Source of the DNA: Aquilaria yunnanensis
Lineage: Eukaryota; Streptophyta; Magnoliopsida; Malvales; Thymelaeaceae
Direction of reading: 5' to 3'
DNA length: 64,000 bases
Assembly (NCBI GenBank): GCA_039654915.1
Contig: CM077598.1
Span: 67,174,041-67,238,040, forward strand
Shown here: one piece after another, positions 32,343 through 42,545 of the stretch
How the letters are laid out: every line of letters begins with the position of its first letter
Numbering within the stretch: the stretch's first letter is position 1
The notes under the pieces: generated by a model
Databases searched by the model: none
Seen by the model: the letters and a program-made list of their open reading frames with translations, nothing else
What the model was told of the DNA's origin: nothing
Translations under genes and position numbers: made by a program

Positions 32343-35300
32343 TGATAGCCGAAGGGCTATTGGCCACAGGACCTTCGGATATTTGTACTTGACACCACCT
32401 TTGGAAGAGAATATGACCAACCTTAGGAAAAGTGACACGGTTGCCCTTGGCCCTGCACAGGAAGCCTGTGAGAATGGATCTCATGATGGTTGTAATTGGC
32501 TAGTTATATATGTGCACAAATTAAAACTTCATGAAACTAGTTGATTAACCTAGAAAATGCAAGATGCATGCTCATTTTGCTTTGACTTGAGTACATGGAA
32601 ACCATAAAACATTCCCTTGGCCAAGGCCCTTTTTAAAGAAATCAATTTCAAATAGTTAGAGCACACATAATCAATATTTGTATTATCATTACTACACATA
32701 ATACCCATGCGAGGGCATTCAACAAAAGTAGACTAGGGCCCCTCACCCAAAAGCAACCCTATAGTCTAAACCTCCAAAGATAGACACGGGAGGTAACTAG
32801 GTATAAACATGTACACCCATTACTGAGATCCTCCCAACTAAGTCCTACCTTAGAGATGAGTCCTGGTGGCGAGTTGCAAAATTCTATCCATATACTACTA
32901 GCCTATGTGGCCAAGAAAATAGCATAGTTAGTGCTATTACTTCACTGAAAAGTAACTAAGAAAATGAGAATCATAAAGATTCCTATAACAATATACCTGC
33001 TACAAAAGACTACTGTGACAACCCTCAGTGGTTGTCAGGCTCAACATGATCAGAAACTACACAACATAAGATAAGGGAGTGAAAATTTGTAATTCTCAAT
33101 AAGGGATCTTCCCCCTGCAAGGAAAATGTTAAGGACAACACATATACTATCATATGTAATCTGTTGTGAGCTCATACAGCATGAGGCTATACCTATGCAC
33201 ATATGCTTTAGTCCCTTGGGACCTGTCCTCTACCTAGTCCTTGAACTACAAGGCATTCCCTTGTCCTCTAACAAGCTTAGCTTGCCAATCTAACTAGTGA
33301 TAAATCACCAATTAAAACTCTCCCTTATGTTGTACAGGGGCACAATGATGGGACTATTATAGCCTAGGCCATAAGGACCTTGTAGACTAGGTGAACTAAA
33401 GTTTCACCTTGCAACCTCATGACTAACTGCACGGCTAGGTCGCCAAGGGTACTAAACCTTTTCACCTAACCTAGTGATGCCTAGTTGTGATCCTTTGAAA
33501 AGTAATTTCCTTGCTTATGGTGGAAGTAACCATAAGGCTACATAAAATTCAAGAAAACTTCCAGGTCTCGAAGGAGTTTTGGAAGATTCAAAGTATCCCC
33601 AGAATGCTTAGACCCTAAGGTACCCTAATAACCCCATTAGGCCTCCCTTCAACCTTTGTAGCAAATTTTGAAATTTTCAGTTACCATGCTTGCGGCGATG
33701 CATTGCCACAGTTGGTAACGTGCTGTTAGTTTTCAAGGTAATGGCAATGCGTTGTAGGTATTGGCGATGGTTGGCAACGCATCGCCAATACTTCTGGTAG
33801 CCCATAAAATTTTCATTTTTTGCCGCTATGAACTTTGGACACTTACTAAGCATATTAAACATGGTTGGTTAGCCTCCAAACTTCACATACAAGTAAAACA
33901 TGTTGCATAGATCACAACCAACTATCACAAGTCATCCTATCATGCATTTAAGTATCATTGCACTCATCATGAACCTCATAGTCCATTAACCAACTATGCT
34001 TAATAACTAATGCTATTGCTAGAACTACTTGAATTCATCAAGCGAACTCATTCCAATAGCATCAATTAAGCTTAGAAACATAACTCCCTTACCTTAAATT
34101 TAGCTCACAAGTAAGAATCAAGCAACTCCTCCACACAATCCAAGTTCTACAAAGTTATACCAAAGTTCTAAGCAATCAAAGACACAAAACACCGAATTAC
34201 TAACTTCTAACCAAAATCCAAGCTTCCAATCAACTAGTAAACAATAAATCACCAAGAACACACTTGTTACCTTGTATAAAAAATATGGGGTGGCTAGAAA
34301 TGTGATTCCAAGCTTCAAAAACATAAAATTCCTCTTGAATCAAGCTCCCTTTAGCAAATATATCCTTGGTGGCTTTAATATTCGCTAAAATCTCTTGGTT
34401 TTGAGCATGGATTCTTGATAAATGGTGGAGGCAGGGTTGATTTCGGGTGTAAGCAGCAAAATGGCAGCCTCCTCCACTTTACCAAGTTTTATATCCTTTT
34501 AAAACAACAAGCCACTAAAGTTTATAAAAAGTTGCAAAAACCCCCTTCCTCAAATAGTAACTGAAGTCAAACCTTGGTCAAATCTTCTTTACTTAAGCTA
34601 ATTTTTGGGTTGAAAGCAAGGTTTATGGTTCAAAACATATTTTTGACTCTCGAGTCTCGGCCTGAGACCTCGGGATGCAAAATTACCAATTTGCCCCCGA
34701 ACTCTATTTGGTCCCTTAAACTCCTAGGAACTTAATGAACTTTGCCTAACATACTTAATCTTACTAAGTAAGCTTAAAATAAGGTTCCAAGTTAGCATTT
34801 AATTACTTTACCTTCCTCAAGCAAGCCTCCAACTAGGAAAGTCATAACAAAACGGCTCTACATCACCCTCGAAAGTCTACCAGGCTCGACAAAAGGAATA
34901 CTTCCCAAGCATGGTCTATGCAACTAATAGGCTTCCCCAGTCACCTTCGGGGGGAAATCCTACATCTAAAGAGTCTCAAGTCACTGAAGGGTCCTAAGGA
35001 AAGACGACAACTTCGGTTTTGAGGGAACACTGACTGGAACCTCGTACATGCCCCAACCCTCTCATGCATAACCACCTACGAACAGCTAGATATGCATCTC
35101 CCCGAAGGTATGAACCTAATCTAGCTGACCACTTGTCCTGATCTGCTCAAATTGGGGATAATGGCCTTCTCCTCCAGGCCTCCTATAAATACTTGGGCAG
35201 GGTCCCAGGTAATACACACAACCTATCCTCTTCTTCTGTTCTATACTCGTAGCAACTCCTCTCTCACATACTGATTTGAGCGTCGGAGATCCCTCCCCTG

Positions 35301-35415
35301 AAAAAACACTCCAGGGAGCTCCTAACCCTCATTCTTCAAGTACTACAGATATCACTCAGGCGAGGTTCAACCGGTGGTTCAACGTGTCTTACATCAAAGA
35401 TGTGGCAGAGCATCA
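32343..35415 (+). repeat. 5' LTR of Tat-E, split by J3
   Basis: TGATAGCCGAAGGGC at 32343 to GAGCATCA at 35415. It is about 651 bp once J3 is removed. CCTATAAATAC at 35181-35191 is a likely TATA box. Confidence 0.85.
32433..34849 (-). repeat. J3: solo LTR-like element J
   Basis: On the plus strand it begins TGACACGG and ends GTCATAACA, 2,417 bp. The TSD is AAAAG (32428-32432) and AAACG (34850-34854), one mismatch. Reverse complement of J1 over its whole length. Confidence 0.8.
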
Positions 35416-35417
35416 TT

Positions 35418-35436
35418 TGGCGCCATATGTGGGAAC
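35418..35436 (+). other. Primer binding site of Tat-E
   Basis: TGGCGCCATATGTGGGAAC, two bases after the LTR end. The TGGCGCC start is typical of plant Tat and Athila elements. Confidence 0.85.
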
Positions 35437-36803
35437 TCACTCCCAGGTTGCTGCCATGGAGACTCAACATTCCAAGGATAAGGGCATACTCCAGTTCGCG
35501 CCTAAGCTTCCGTCGGCAGACAACCAAGCACCCTTGGAGCCTTCCTTTCCAGAGGACAAACATCCTTTGACAGTCACTATGGGCTTGCTATTTGACTTCC
35601 AGTGCTCCATAGTGGCTGAGATGACATAGCAACTTAACCAAAGATGGTCATGTGCACGTTCTCATGCAAGGACCCCTTCCTTAGAGGTTCACTCAGATAA
35701 GGGGCACCTGGCCTTCCGTTAGAGTTTTCCAAATAGGAGCTTTCATGAGGAGTCTTCAATAGAGAACCTTCCATCTCGTGGGCGGTATGTGGCAAGGTCT
35801 AGGCCAAAATAGCCAAGGCTCCCACCATTGGAGCCCTTCCCTATTGGAGAAGTCCCTCTCGCCTTGACATCAATGTTACTTTCCAAGAAGAAGACGTCAT
35901 TCTCCCTTGGCTATAGCTCTTAGGCAATGGGGAGGGGATGGGTACTATCGTCCTGATGGAGAAAATCTTGGAAAGGTTGGACAAGGTGGAGAAACAGGTC
36001 TCTCGAAAGCCAATTTGGTCAAGGTTATCAGAGACCTTCACCGGAGAAGAGTTCCCCTTCATCATGGTGATAATGGAAGCCCCAATCGCAGTGATTTTCA
36101 AGTACCACGCTTGGAAACGTATGATGGGTGAAATGACCATCAGGCCCACTTAACAAAATATAGGACGAGTATTGCGCTACATGGGGCTGAAGACGCCACC
36201 CTCTGCAGATGCTTTAAAGTCACCTTAACAATTGCGTGGTATAACTGTAGGGTTTCAGGAGCAAAACAAGTGCAGTGAAATTTAACCGAAACCCTCCAAG
36301 ATTCAAGTGAAATGGGGTAAACCGGGTGTTTTGAAATTTTTCATACCTAATTTTGGTTGAAATCTTTCACCCAACTATAGAATCGAATCACAAAAACCTG
36401 AACAGTTGACGTGTTCAAGCTCTCTATGGTATCCACATGAGCTTCTCGGGATCACAATGCTTTCACCACATCCCAATAGATGCGTTTCTCTTATGCTTGC
36501 AGTGCTAGTTTACGCCCTCCTAGGAATTGCAAGGGAAGAGTGCGGGTGTTTCTTTTTGGGAAGCTAGGGCAAGGCTACGAATTTCTCACTAAAAGTTGTA
36601 TTTATAGTGAGACTTAACTTCTAGGCCTAATGGGTTTGAAAGCCCTAATCCAATTAGGCTTTAATTTTGGGCTTAATAATGGCTCAAATTTTGGGCCCAT
36701 TATTAATATGAAATTATTATGAAACCATAACCCAAATAACTAGCCCATGCACTCTAATAATCCAAACAGCTCTATGTGTGCGACCCAATAGGCTCTTACC
36801 ATG

Positions 36804-37822
36804 TGATATGATCAAAGAAGGCACAACCAAGAATGTCAAAGATCCATTAAAGATAACTAGTGGACCATTGACAAGGAAGAAGGCTAATGAGCTCACTAGT
36901 GCACTTCAAGCTTGGATTTTGACAGATTGGCGATGTTCTGGTAGAAAATTCATATCTTGAGGTAAAAGCATCAGAATTGAGTAATTCTTGATTCATTGGA
37001 AAGATAACATCTGGAGATGAAAATCATATGAATACCATGAAACCCATTTTGCACGATAAGGAGGTCCAATTTAGCTTCAAAGTCGCGATTTACGAGTTAT
37101 CGCTGGTTCAGAAGCAGTTGCAGTATTTTCGGAATATCTTTCGACTCAGAAGTCCATTTTGTGTGATTCAAGTGTGGTTTCGAAGCTAAGAAATATATCT
37201 ACAACTTTCATGTTTTACATTTTGAGAAATCATGGCTCCATGAAGTTCGAATTGCAGCTTGAAGTTGAAGACACAAGCAGGAACCACCTGAGAAGACTAT
37301 TTTGGGTTTTTATGCCCAATCTTGTGCTGTAACGTATCTTATTTTATTTTCCTAATTATTTACATTATTTAGGAATTTATTTAGGCTATGGAATAGTTTT
37401 AAATCATTTTGGACAAGTGGCATATGCTGCATTCATTAAACTTATTCAAACTAGGAATTAGAGTCCTAATTTGACTAGGATTTCCTATGTCTTTGTATCT
37501 AGGATTCCTAAGGTATTTAGGCTGCGAATTTTGCCCAGATTTTAACCTTAGTTTAGGCCTAAATAAAGGCACATATTCTGGATGTAAACACACAGAAAAA
37601 TTTCAAAATAATATTGCTCTTTGGAGAGGTTTTCTGTTTGGTTCTTTGTGGACTGCCTTGGTGCACAAGTTTGCTTGTGTTCTTGGAGTTCTATACTTCT
37701 CGTTTCTAATCACAGGTTGATTAGGGGTGGGGGTTTTAAACCTAGTCTCTTTGATGTCTTGTGGAGCTTGAATCACATCTTGGGCGAGTTTCATGGTCTT
37801 TATACCATCGGGGTTCGCATCA
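36804..37822 (+). repeat. TRG 5' LTR
   Basis: 1,019 bp. Its first ~155 bp stay open in the frame that forms the C-terminus of ORF2 in the 3' LTR (PLTRKKANELTSALQAW). Confidence 0.92.
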
Positions 37823-37824
37823 GT

Positions 37825-37842
37825 TGGTATCAGAGCCACAAG
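37825..37842 (+). other. TRG primer binding site
   Basis: TGGTATCAGAGCCACAAG, two bases after the 5' LTR. TGGTATCAGAGC is the complement of the 3' end of plant initiator tRNA-Met. Confidence 0.92.
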
Positions 37843-38190
37843 TTCCATTGAAGGACATATCTTGTGTTCTTGTTTCCCTTCGTTTTTCTTTCAATTCTGT
37901 CCAGTAATTTTCGTGTTTTAATTCTCTGTTTTAATCTGTTTTCTTCTTGTTTCAGGTCTGTTCTTTTTATTCCATCCTTGTTCAAGTCCGAAAATCACAA
38001 AAACAACAAAAACAGTCAATCCATGTCACCTTGTGTTCTCGGTTTCTACTTGTTTGTTCTTGTTTAATTCTCGTCTTTCTATTTTGTTTCCAGCCCTATT
38101 AATCTCTTCTATTTTCATTGTTTCCAGCATCTTAGAGTCCAAAAAACACCAAAAAAAAGAGAAGGATCCAAATTGAGGAAGTTACGGTAC

Positions 38191-38275
38191 AACCAACGTT
38201 GATTTCAAATTGGTTTTACGCAACCAACGTTGATTTCAAATTGGTTTCGTATAACGAACGTTGATTTCCAGTTGT
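38191..38275 (+). repeat. 31-bp tandem repeat in the TRG leader
   Basis: Units start at 38191, 38222 and 38253. Each of the first two contains AACCAACGTTGATTTCAAAT closing with TTGGTT, so AACCAA and TTGGTT can pair as a small hairpin. The third unit is degenerate. Confidence 0.85.
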
Positions 38276-38375
38276 GCAAATTTCAATAGTTTCTCGTCTT
38301 GGCCAAAAAGAATTCTAACTTTTTGTCTTTGACAATCAGGAATTTCAAAGAGAACGTTTGGTTAACATCAAAACA

Positions 38376-38505
38376 GCAAGCAAAAAGGGGAAAGAGAAAA
38401 AAAGAAAGAAGAAAAAAAAAAGAGAGAGAAAAGAGAAAAAGAACAAAGCAAAGGAAAGAAAAGAACAAAGACAGAAAAGGAAAAGTTCAAAGGAAAGAGC
38501 TTGCT
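38376..38505 (+). other. 130-bp purine-rich tract in the TRG leader
   Basis: Almost uninterrupted A and G on the plus strand between the tandem repeat and gag. There are only a few C or T bases. It may affect RNA structure or be an expansion product. Confidence 0.7.
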
Positions 38506-38830
38506 GAAAAGAAGGTTTTTCTTTTACAAAGTGTTGAAAGTTTTCGTGCCCAAAACCTATCCCATTGTTTTCCAGCCAAAAAGCTTTCTTTGTGGTTCTT
38601 GTGATCATCAATTGCAAGAGCTTCCTAGAGTCTTTTAAAGCTTGTTTAGCCCACCTCTTTTGGAGTCAAAATAGTTCTTCAAAAATTCAAGTTTTCTTGT
38701 GTGCTTTGAGGATAGTTTTCTTAGAACTTTGGAGAACTCTTTGAATAGCAATATCTCACTAACAAATTGAGTGTTTTGAGTGAAACACGTGAGGTGAGTG
38801 TTTGTGAGGATCTTTGTTATTTTCAGGAGT

Positions 38831-39634
38831 ATGGAGGGCCAGGAGGATAGGAGAATGGAAGTGAGACACAATGATGAGCCAACCATGAGAGAGCTTCAAG
38901 AAACTCTCAATAGGCTTGGTGGGAGGATTGAAGACATTGACTTAAGGTTGACAAGGAGACCAAATCCCATTTTGCAACCAAGGAGAGGTCCAAGGAGAGA
39001 AGAACCCGAGGAGGAAGAAGGGCATTGGCATGACCATGGGCTTCCAAGGAGGGGGGAGCCAAGGGAGGACAACAATCTAAGCTCCATCAACTTTACCGTT
39101 CCATCCTTCCAAGGGAGGAATGATCTCGATGCATATTGGGAGTGGGAGCAAAAGATTGAGATGGTGTTTGATTGCCATCATTACTCCGAGAAAGAGAAGG
39201 TTAAATTGGCTACCATAAAGTTCACTAATTATGCTCTTGTATGGTGGAATCAGGATGTCACTTCTAGGAGAAGGAATGAGGAGGAGCCCATACATACATG
39301 GAGAGCCCTTAAAGCCTTAATGAGGAGGAGATTTGTGCCTAGCTCCTACTATAGAGATCAACGCTTAAAGCTTCAAAAGCTAGTGCAAGACCAAAAGAGT
39401 GTGGAGGACTACCATAAAGACTTGGAGAGGACCTTGACCCGAGCCAACATCATGGAGGATGAGGAGACCACCATTGCTAGATTCATTAATGGTCTCAATC
39501 CTGAGATTGCCAACGAAGTGGAGGTGGTGCCATATGTCAACATGGAGGATTTGCTTCATCATGCCATTAAGGCCGAGAGGAGCAACAAGAGAGCAAAGGC
39601 ACCCAAGATGTGTCAAGGAGGAATTTCCACATAG
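38831..39634 (+). CDS. gag: TRG gag protein
   Basis: Intact frame of 267 codons. I chose the ATG at 38831 (MEGQEDRRMEV), because relatives begin in this way; an in-frame ATG lies at 38798. Residues ~15-45 form a likely coiled coil (MRELQETLNRLGGRIEDIDL). A charged linker follows. From ~100 comes the retrotransposon gag domain with AYWEWEQKIEMVF, ALVWWNQDV, MRRRFVPSSYYRDQRLKLQ, SVEDYHKDLERTLTRANI and ARFINGLNPEIANEVE. The frame ends soon after, before any CCHC zinc knuckle, so RNA packaging would lack that usual element. It would build the cytoplasmic particle. ORF2 starts 67 bp downstream in another frame. An open gag in an otherwise pol-less element suggests selection, or recent mobility, for particle formation. 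Confidence 0.85.
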   Translation: MEGQEDRRMEVRHNDEPTMRELQETLNRLGGRIEDIDLRLTRRPNPILQPRRGPRREEPEEEEGHWHDHGLPRRGEPREDNNLSSINFTVPSFQGRNDLDAYWEWEQKIEMVFDCHHYSEKEKVKLATIKFTNYALVWWNQDVTSRRRNEEEPIHTWRALKALMRRRFVPSSYYRDQRLKLQKLVQDQKSVEDYHKDLERTLTRANIMEDEETTIARFINGLNPEIANEVEVVPYVNMEDLLHHAIKAERSNKRAKAPKMCQGGIST

Positions 39635-39700
39635 AGAGGAGCATGGACCAAGGATGTGAGAGAAGTGCCCAAGCCAAACATGTAGGCCACAAAAGGAGAC

Positions 39701-41683
39701 TTGTCTCGGCCGCAACAAGAAAAGTCAATCATGCTTGTTCCACTTTCACCACAACAAGTTTTGGAAGATCAAAGAAAACTTCAAAGTGAGGTTGAGAGAA
39801 AAGAAAAAGAGGGGAAAGTTGAGGGCAAGAGTGATGAGGGGAAAGTTGATAGAACAACCGAGAGATTAAGTGAGAAGAGTGAACATGAGGGGAAGAAGAG
39901 TGGAGAGTTCCTGAGAGAAGAAATTGAGTGCGAAGTTGAGAGAAGACAAGAGTGTAATGAACCCAAGCCGACTGAAGAAAGAAAGACCTACAGAGAAGCC
40001 ATAATTTCATCTAACATAACAAAGTCTTCTAGTGTTGTGTTGTCTTCTTTTCAGGACTTAAGTGGATATGAACTTCAAGAATCAAGTGAGTTGCTGCCCA
40101 TTAAAGAAGTTGGTGTTCCTAATATTCTAAGCCATGTCCCATGCATCAAACCAATGAAGGAGGTTGAAAAGGAACAATTTGAGGTGAGTCCAAGTGATTT
40201 CATATGCAAAAGTTTGCCTAACATTGTTTCTTATCCTATGTTTGAAGGGGATGAAATTAATGTAACTCCAACCGAAGTCATTGAGTGCAAAGGTGAAAAT
40301 TTTATGGTTCCTACACCGAAGGAAGATACTTGGAGACTAAGTCCAACCACTGTAATGTATTTCTTCATAACACCTAGATTTGATGTGGTTTTGCATGAAA
40401 ATCTGAAACAATGTGTGTTTGCTTGCAATGTTATTTTGAAGAATGGTTTTCATGAAATTAGATTAAGAGAAGGAAGTAAGAATGAAACTTTGACAAAATA
40501 TGGTTTTAAAGCCTCTAATTCTCTGGCTTTGTCAAGTCATCTTTGGAATTGCTTGAGTTTCTCTAAAGAAAAATCTGTTTTGGTGTCTTTGGTTTTTAAT
40601 TTTGTTTGCTTTGCATCCATGTCACATTGGTTTGTTTTGTCTCAAGTTAAAGCTACTTCTTTGGAATTTTTCATGCATAAATTGGTTGTTACCCATGCAT
40701 TACATATTTCTTTGTTTCCCATTTATATTCAGCCCATTTTTCTGTGTCAATCTTTAATTTCCAGCAAGTATCTTTTTTTCATGAGACATACATTACACAA
40801 ACTTTTGAGTCTTGATATTTTTGCTTTATCTCCAAACTTGAAAGTTTTTATTTTGAGTGAAAATTCTGGATTTAAATTCAGCCTTTTAAGGAGATGTGTT
40901 GAGTCTTTTGTTTTGTGTCACACCCCATTTTCAAATTTCATGCACTGTGGTGCATACACATACAAAAATAAGTTTGTTCTTGTCTCATTCAAAATGCTTA
41001 GGATTTTTTTGAAATTCATACATCCTAGTTTGGTTATTAGTTTAGGCGATATTGTGTTCAATTCTTGTTTGGTTGAATGGCCTATGCAAACTATTGTTTT
41101 GACATGCATAACTTGTGTTTCTCATAACCATAACACTTGTGTGAGTTTAGGTACATTTGTTTTGAGTGCATATAGTATCCCTAAGCTAAATTATTCCTAC
41201 ATTTTTTCTAGTTGTGAGAATAATGTTTTTGAGATGGTAAAGGCAATGAAAGTGATGCCTAGAGTTAAGATGAAAATTGTGCAAACATTCAGATTTTTTG
41301 TGCTAATTGTTTCAAGCTTTGTCTTTGACCCAGGAGGTATCATTGCATTTGGATATTGGTTCAGGTTTTTCACAAGATCAAAGCTCCATACACAAGCATT
41401 CCATGCTATTGGTTCATATGTGAAAGGTAAGTGCTTATGTGTTGATTATTTCATTGTTATTGATTCAATTCCCTTTTCTAATGCAGGTTTTGATTCGAGG
41501 ACGAATCCTTCTAAGGATGGGGGAGCTGATATGATCAAAGAAGGCACAACCAAGAATGGCAAGGATCCATTAAAGATAACTAGTGGACCATTGACAAGGA
41601 AGAAGGCTAATGAGCTCACTAGTGCACTTCAAGCTTGGATTTTGACAGATTGGCGATGTTCTGGTAGCAAATTCATATCTTGA
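39701..41683 (+). CDS. TRG ORF2: 660-aa protein with reverse transcriptase remnant
   Basis: Long intact frame that runs into the 3' LTR. Residues ~20-110 are Lys/Glu-rich. At ~204-255 it still aligns by eye with the palm of Gypsy RT: a KEDTWRL-like box, ITPRFDVVLHENL (compare IPRLDDMLDEL in active RTs) and NGFHEIRLREGS followed by TKYGF (compare SGYHQIRMREGD and TKYG). The catalytic Asp is gone and no YxDD box follows. The middle is Phe/Cys/Ser-rich with no domain I know. The C-terminus (SRTNPSKDGG, then PLTRKKANELTSALQAW inside the LTR) matches the usual last residues of plant Gypsy polyproteins. Most likely pol replaced by rearranged or filler sequence while staying open. Whether it is translated is unknown. 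Confidence 0.65.
   Translation: MSRPQQEKSIMLVPLSPQQVLEDQRKLQSEVERKEKEGKVEGKSDEGKVDRTTERLSEKSEHEGKKSGEFLREEIECEVERRQECNEPKPTEERKTYREAIISSNITKSSSVVLSSFQDLSGYELQESSELLPIKEVGVPNILSHVPCIKPMKEVEKEQFEVSPSDFICKSLPNIVSYPMFEGDEINVTPTEVIECKGENFMVPTPKEDTWRLSPTTVMYFFITPRFDVVLHENLKQCVFACNVILKNGFHEIRLREGSKNETLTKYGFKASNSLALSSHLWNCLSFSKEKSVLVSLVFNFVCFASMSHWFVLSQVKATSLEFFMHKLVVTHALHISLFPIYIQPIFLCQSLISSKYLFFMRHTLHKLLSLDIFALSPNLKVFILSENSGFKFSLLRRCVESFVLCHTPFSNFMHCGAYTYKNKFVLVSFKMLRIFLKFIHPSLVISLGDIVFNSCLVEWPMQTIVLTCITCVSHNHNTCVSLGTFVLSAYSIPKLNYSYIFSSCENNVFEMVKAMKVMPRVKMKIVQTFRFFVLIVSSFVFDPGGIIAFGYWFRFFTRSKLHTQAFHAIGSYVKGKCLCVDYFIVIDSIPFSNAGFDSRTNPSKDGGADMIKEGTTKNGKDPLKITSGPLTRKKANELTSALQAWILTDWRCSGSKFIS
41513..41526 (+). 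other. TRG polypurine tract
   Basis: AAGGATGGGGGAGC abuts the 3' LTR. It is preceded by TTCGAGGACGAATCC, wording common at the 3' end of plant Gypsy elements. Confidence 0.88.
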
Positions 41684-42545
41684 GATAAACAGATCTGAAT
41701 TGAGTAATTGTTGATTCATTGGAAAGCTAACATCTGGATCTGAAAATCATATGAAGACCATGAAACCCAGTTTGCACGATAAGGAGGTCCAATTTAGCTT
41801 GAAAGTCGCTATTTACGAGTTATCGCTGGTTCAGAAGCAGTTGCAGTATTTTTGGAATATCTTTCGATTGAGAAGTCTATTTTGTGTGATTCAAGTGTGG
41901 TTTCGAAGCTAAGAAATATATCTACAACTGTCATGTTTTACATTTTGAGAAATCATGGCTCCATGAAGTTCGAATTGCAGCTTGAAGTTGAAGACACAAG
42001 CAGGAACCACCTGAGAAGACTATTTTGGGTTTTTATGCCCAATCTTGTGCTGTAACGTATCTTATTTTATTTTCCTAATTATTTACATTATTTAGGAATT
42101 TATTTAGGCTATGGAATAGTTTTAAATCATTTTGGACACGTGGCATACGCTGCATTCATTAAACTTATTGAAACTAGGAATTGGAGTCCTAATTTGACTA
42201 GGATTTCTTATGTCTTTGTATCTAGTATTCCTAAGGGATTTAGGCTGCGAATTTTTCCCAGCTTTTAACCCTAGTTTAGGCCTATATAAAGGCACATATT
42301 TTGGATGTAAACACACAGAAAAATTTTGAAATAATATTGCTCTTTGGAGAGGTTTTCTGTTTGGTTCTTTGTGGATTGCCTTGGTGCACAAGTTTGCTTG
42401 TGTTCTTGGAGTTCTATACTTCTCGTTTCTAATCACAGGTTGATTAGGGGTGGGGGTTTTAAACCTAGTCTCTTTGATGTCTTGTGGAGCTTGAATCACA
42501 TCTTGGGCACGTTTCATGGTCTTTATACCATCGGGGTTCGCATCA
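41527..42545 (+). repeat. TRG 3' LTR
   Basis: 1,019 bp, colinear with the 5' LTR without length change. It encodes the last ~52 codons and the stop of ORF2 (41681-41683). Confidence 0.92.

Larger units (their letters stand above)
36804..42545 (+). mobile_element. TRG: complete non-autonomous Ty3/Gypsy element with gag only
   Basis: 5,742 bp with two LTRs of exactly 1,019 bp (36804-37822 and 41527-42545), both TGATATGATC...CGCATCA, and a perfect TSD CCATG at 36799-36803 and 42546-42550. It has a primer site, a long leader, gag, a 660-codon second ORF and a polypurine tract, but no protease, working RT, RNase H or integrase. Terminal-repeat elements that keep gag only are known in plants (TR-GAG type). 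It would need enzymes from another Gypsy element to move. A scattering of substitutions (I estimate a few percent) separates its LTRs, so the insertion is not very recent. Confidence 0.92.

Noticed and set aside
35231..35629. 117-codon frame starting in the Tat-E 5' LTR as the true gag start
   Set aside because: It begins upstream of the LTR end and primer site. The ATG at 35456, after the primer site, matches the Tat-B gag start.
37825..37842. tRNA gene
   Set aside because: Only the 3' tRNA-complementary primer site is present; no cloverleaf.
38191..38275. Possible CRISPR-like array
   Set aside because: Three contiguous direct repeats with no spacers, inside a plant retrotransposon leader.
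38782..38826. Mini-intron before TRG gag (GTGAGT...TTTTCAG)
   Set aside because: Only about 35-40 nt, shorter than plant introns, and not needed for the gag frame.
39701..41683. ORF2 as a host gene or membrane protein
   Set aside because: Its Phe/Leu-rich middle looks membrane-like, but it lies between gag and PPT of TRG, contains an RT remnant and ends inside the LTR.
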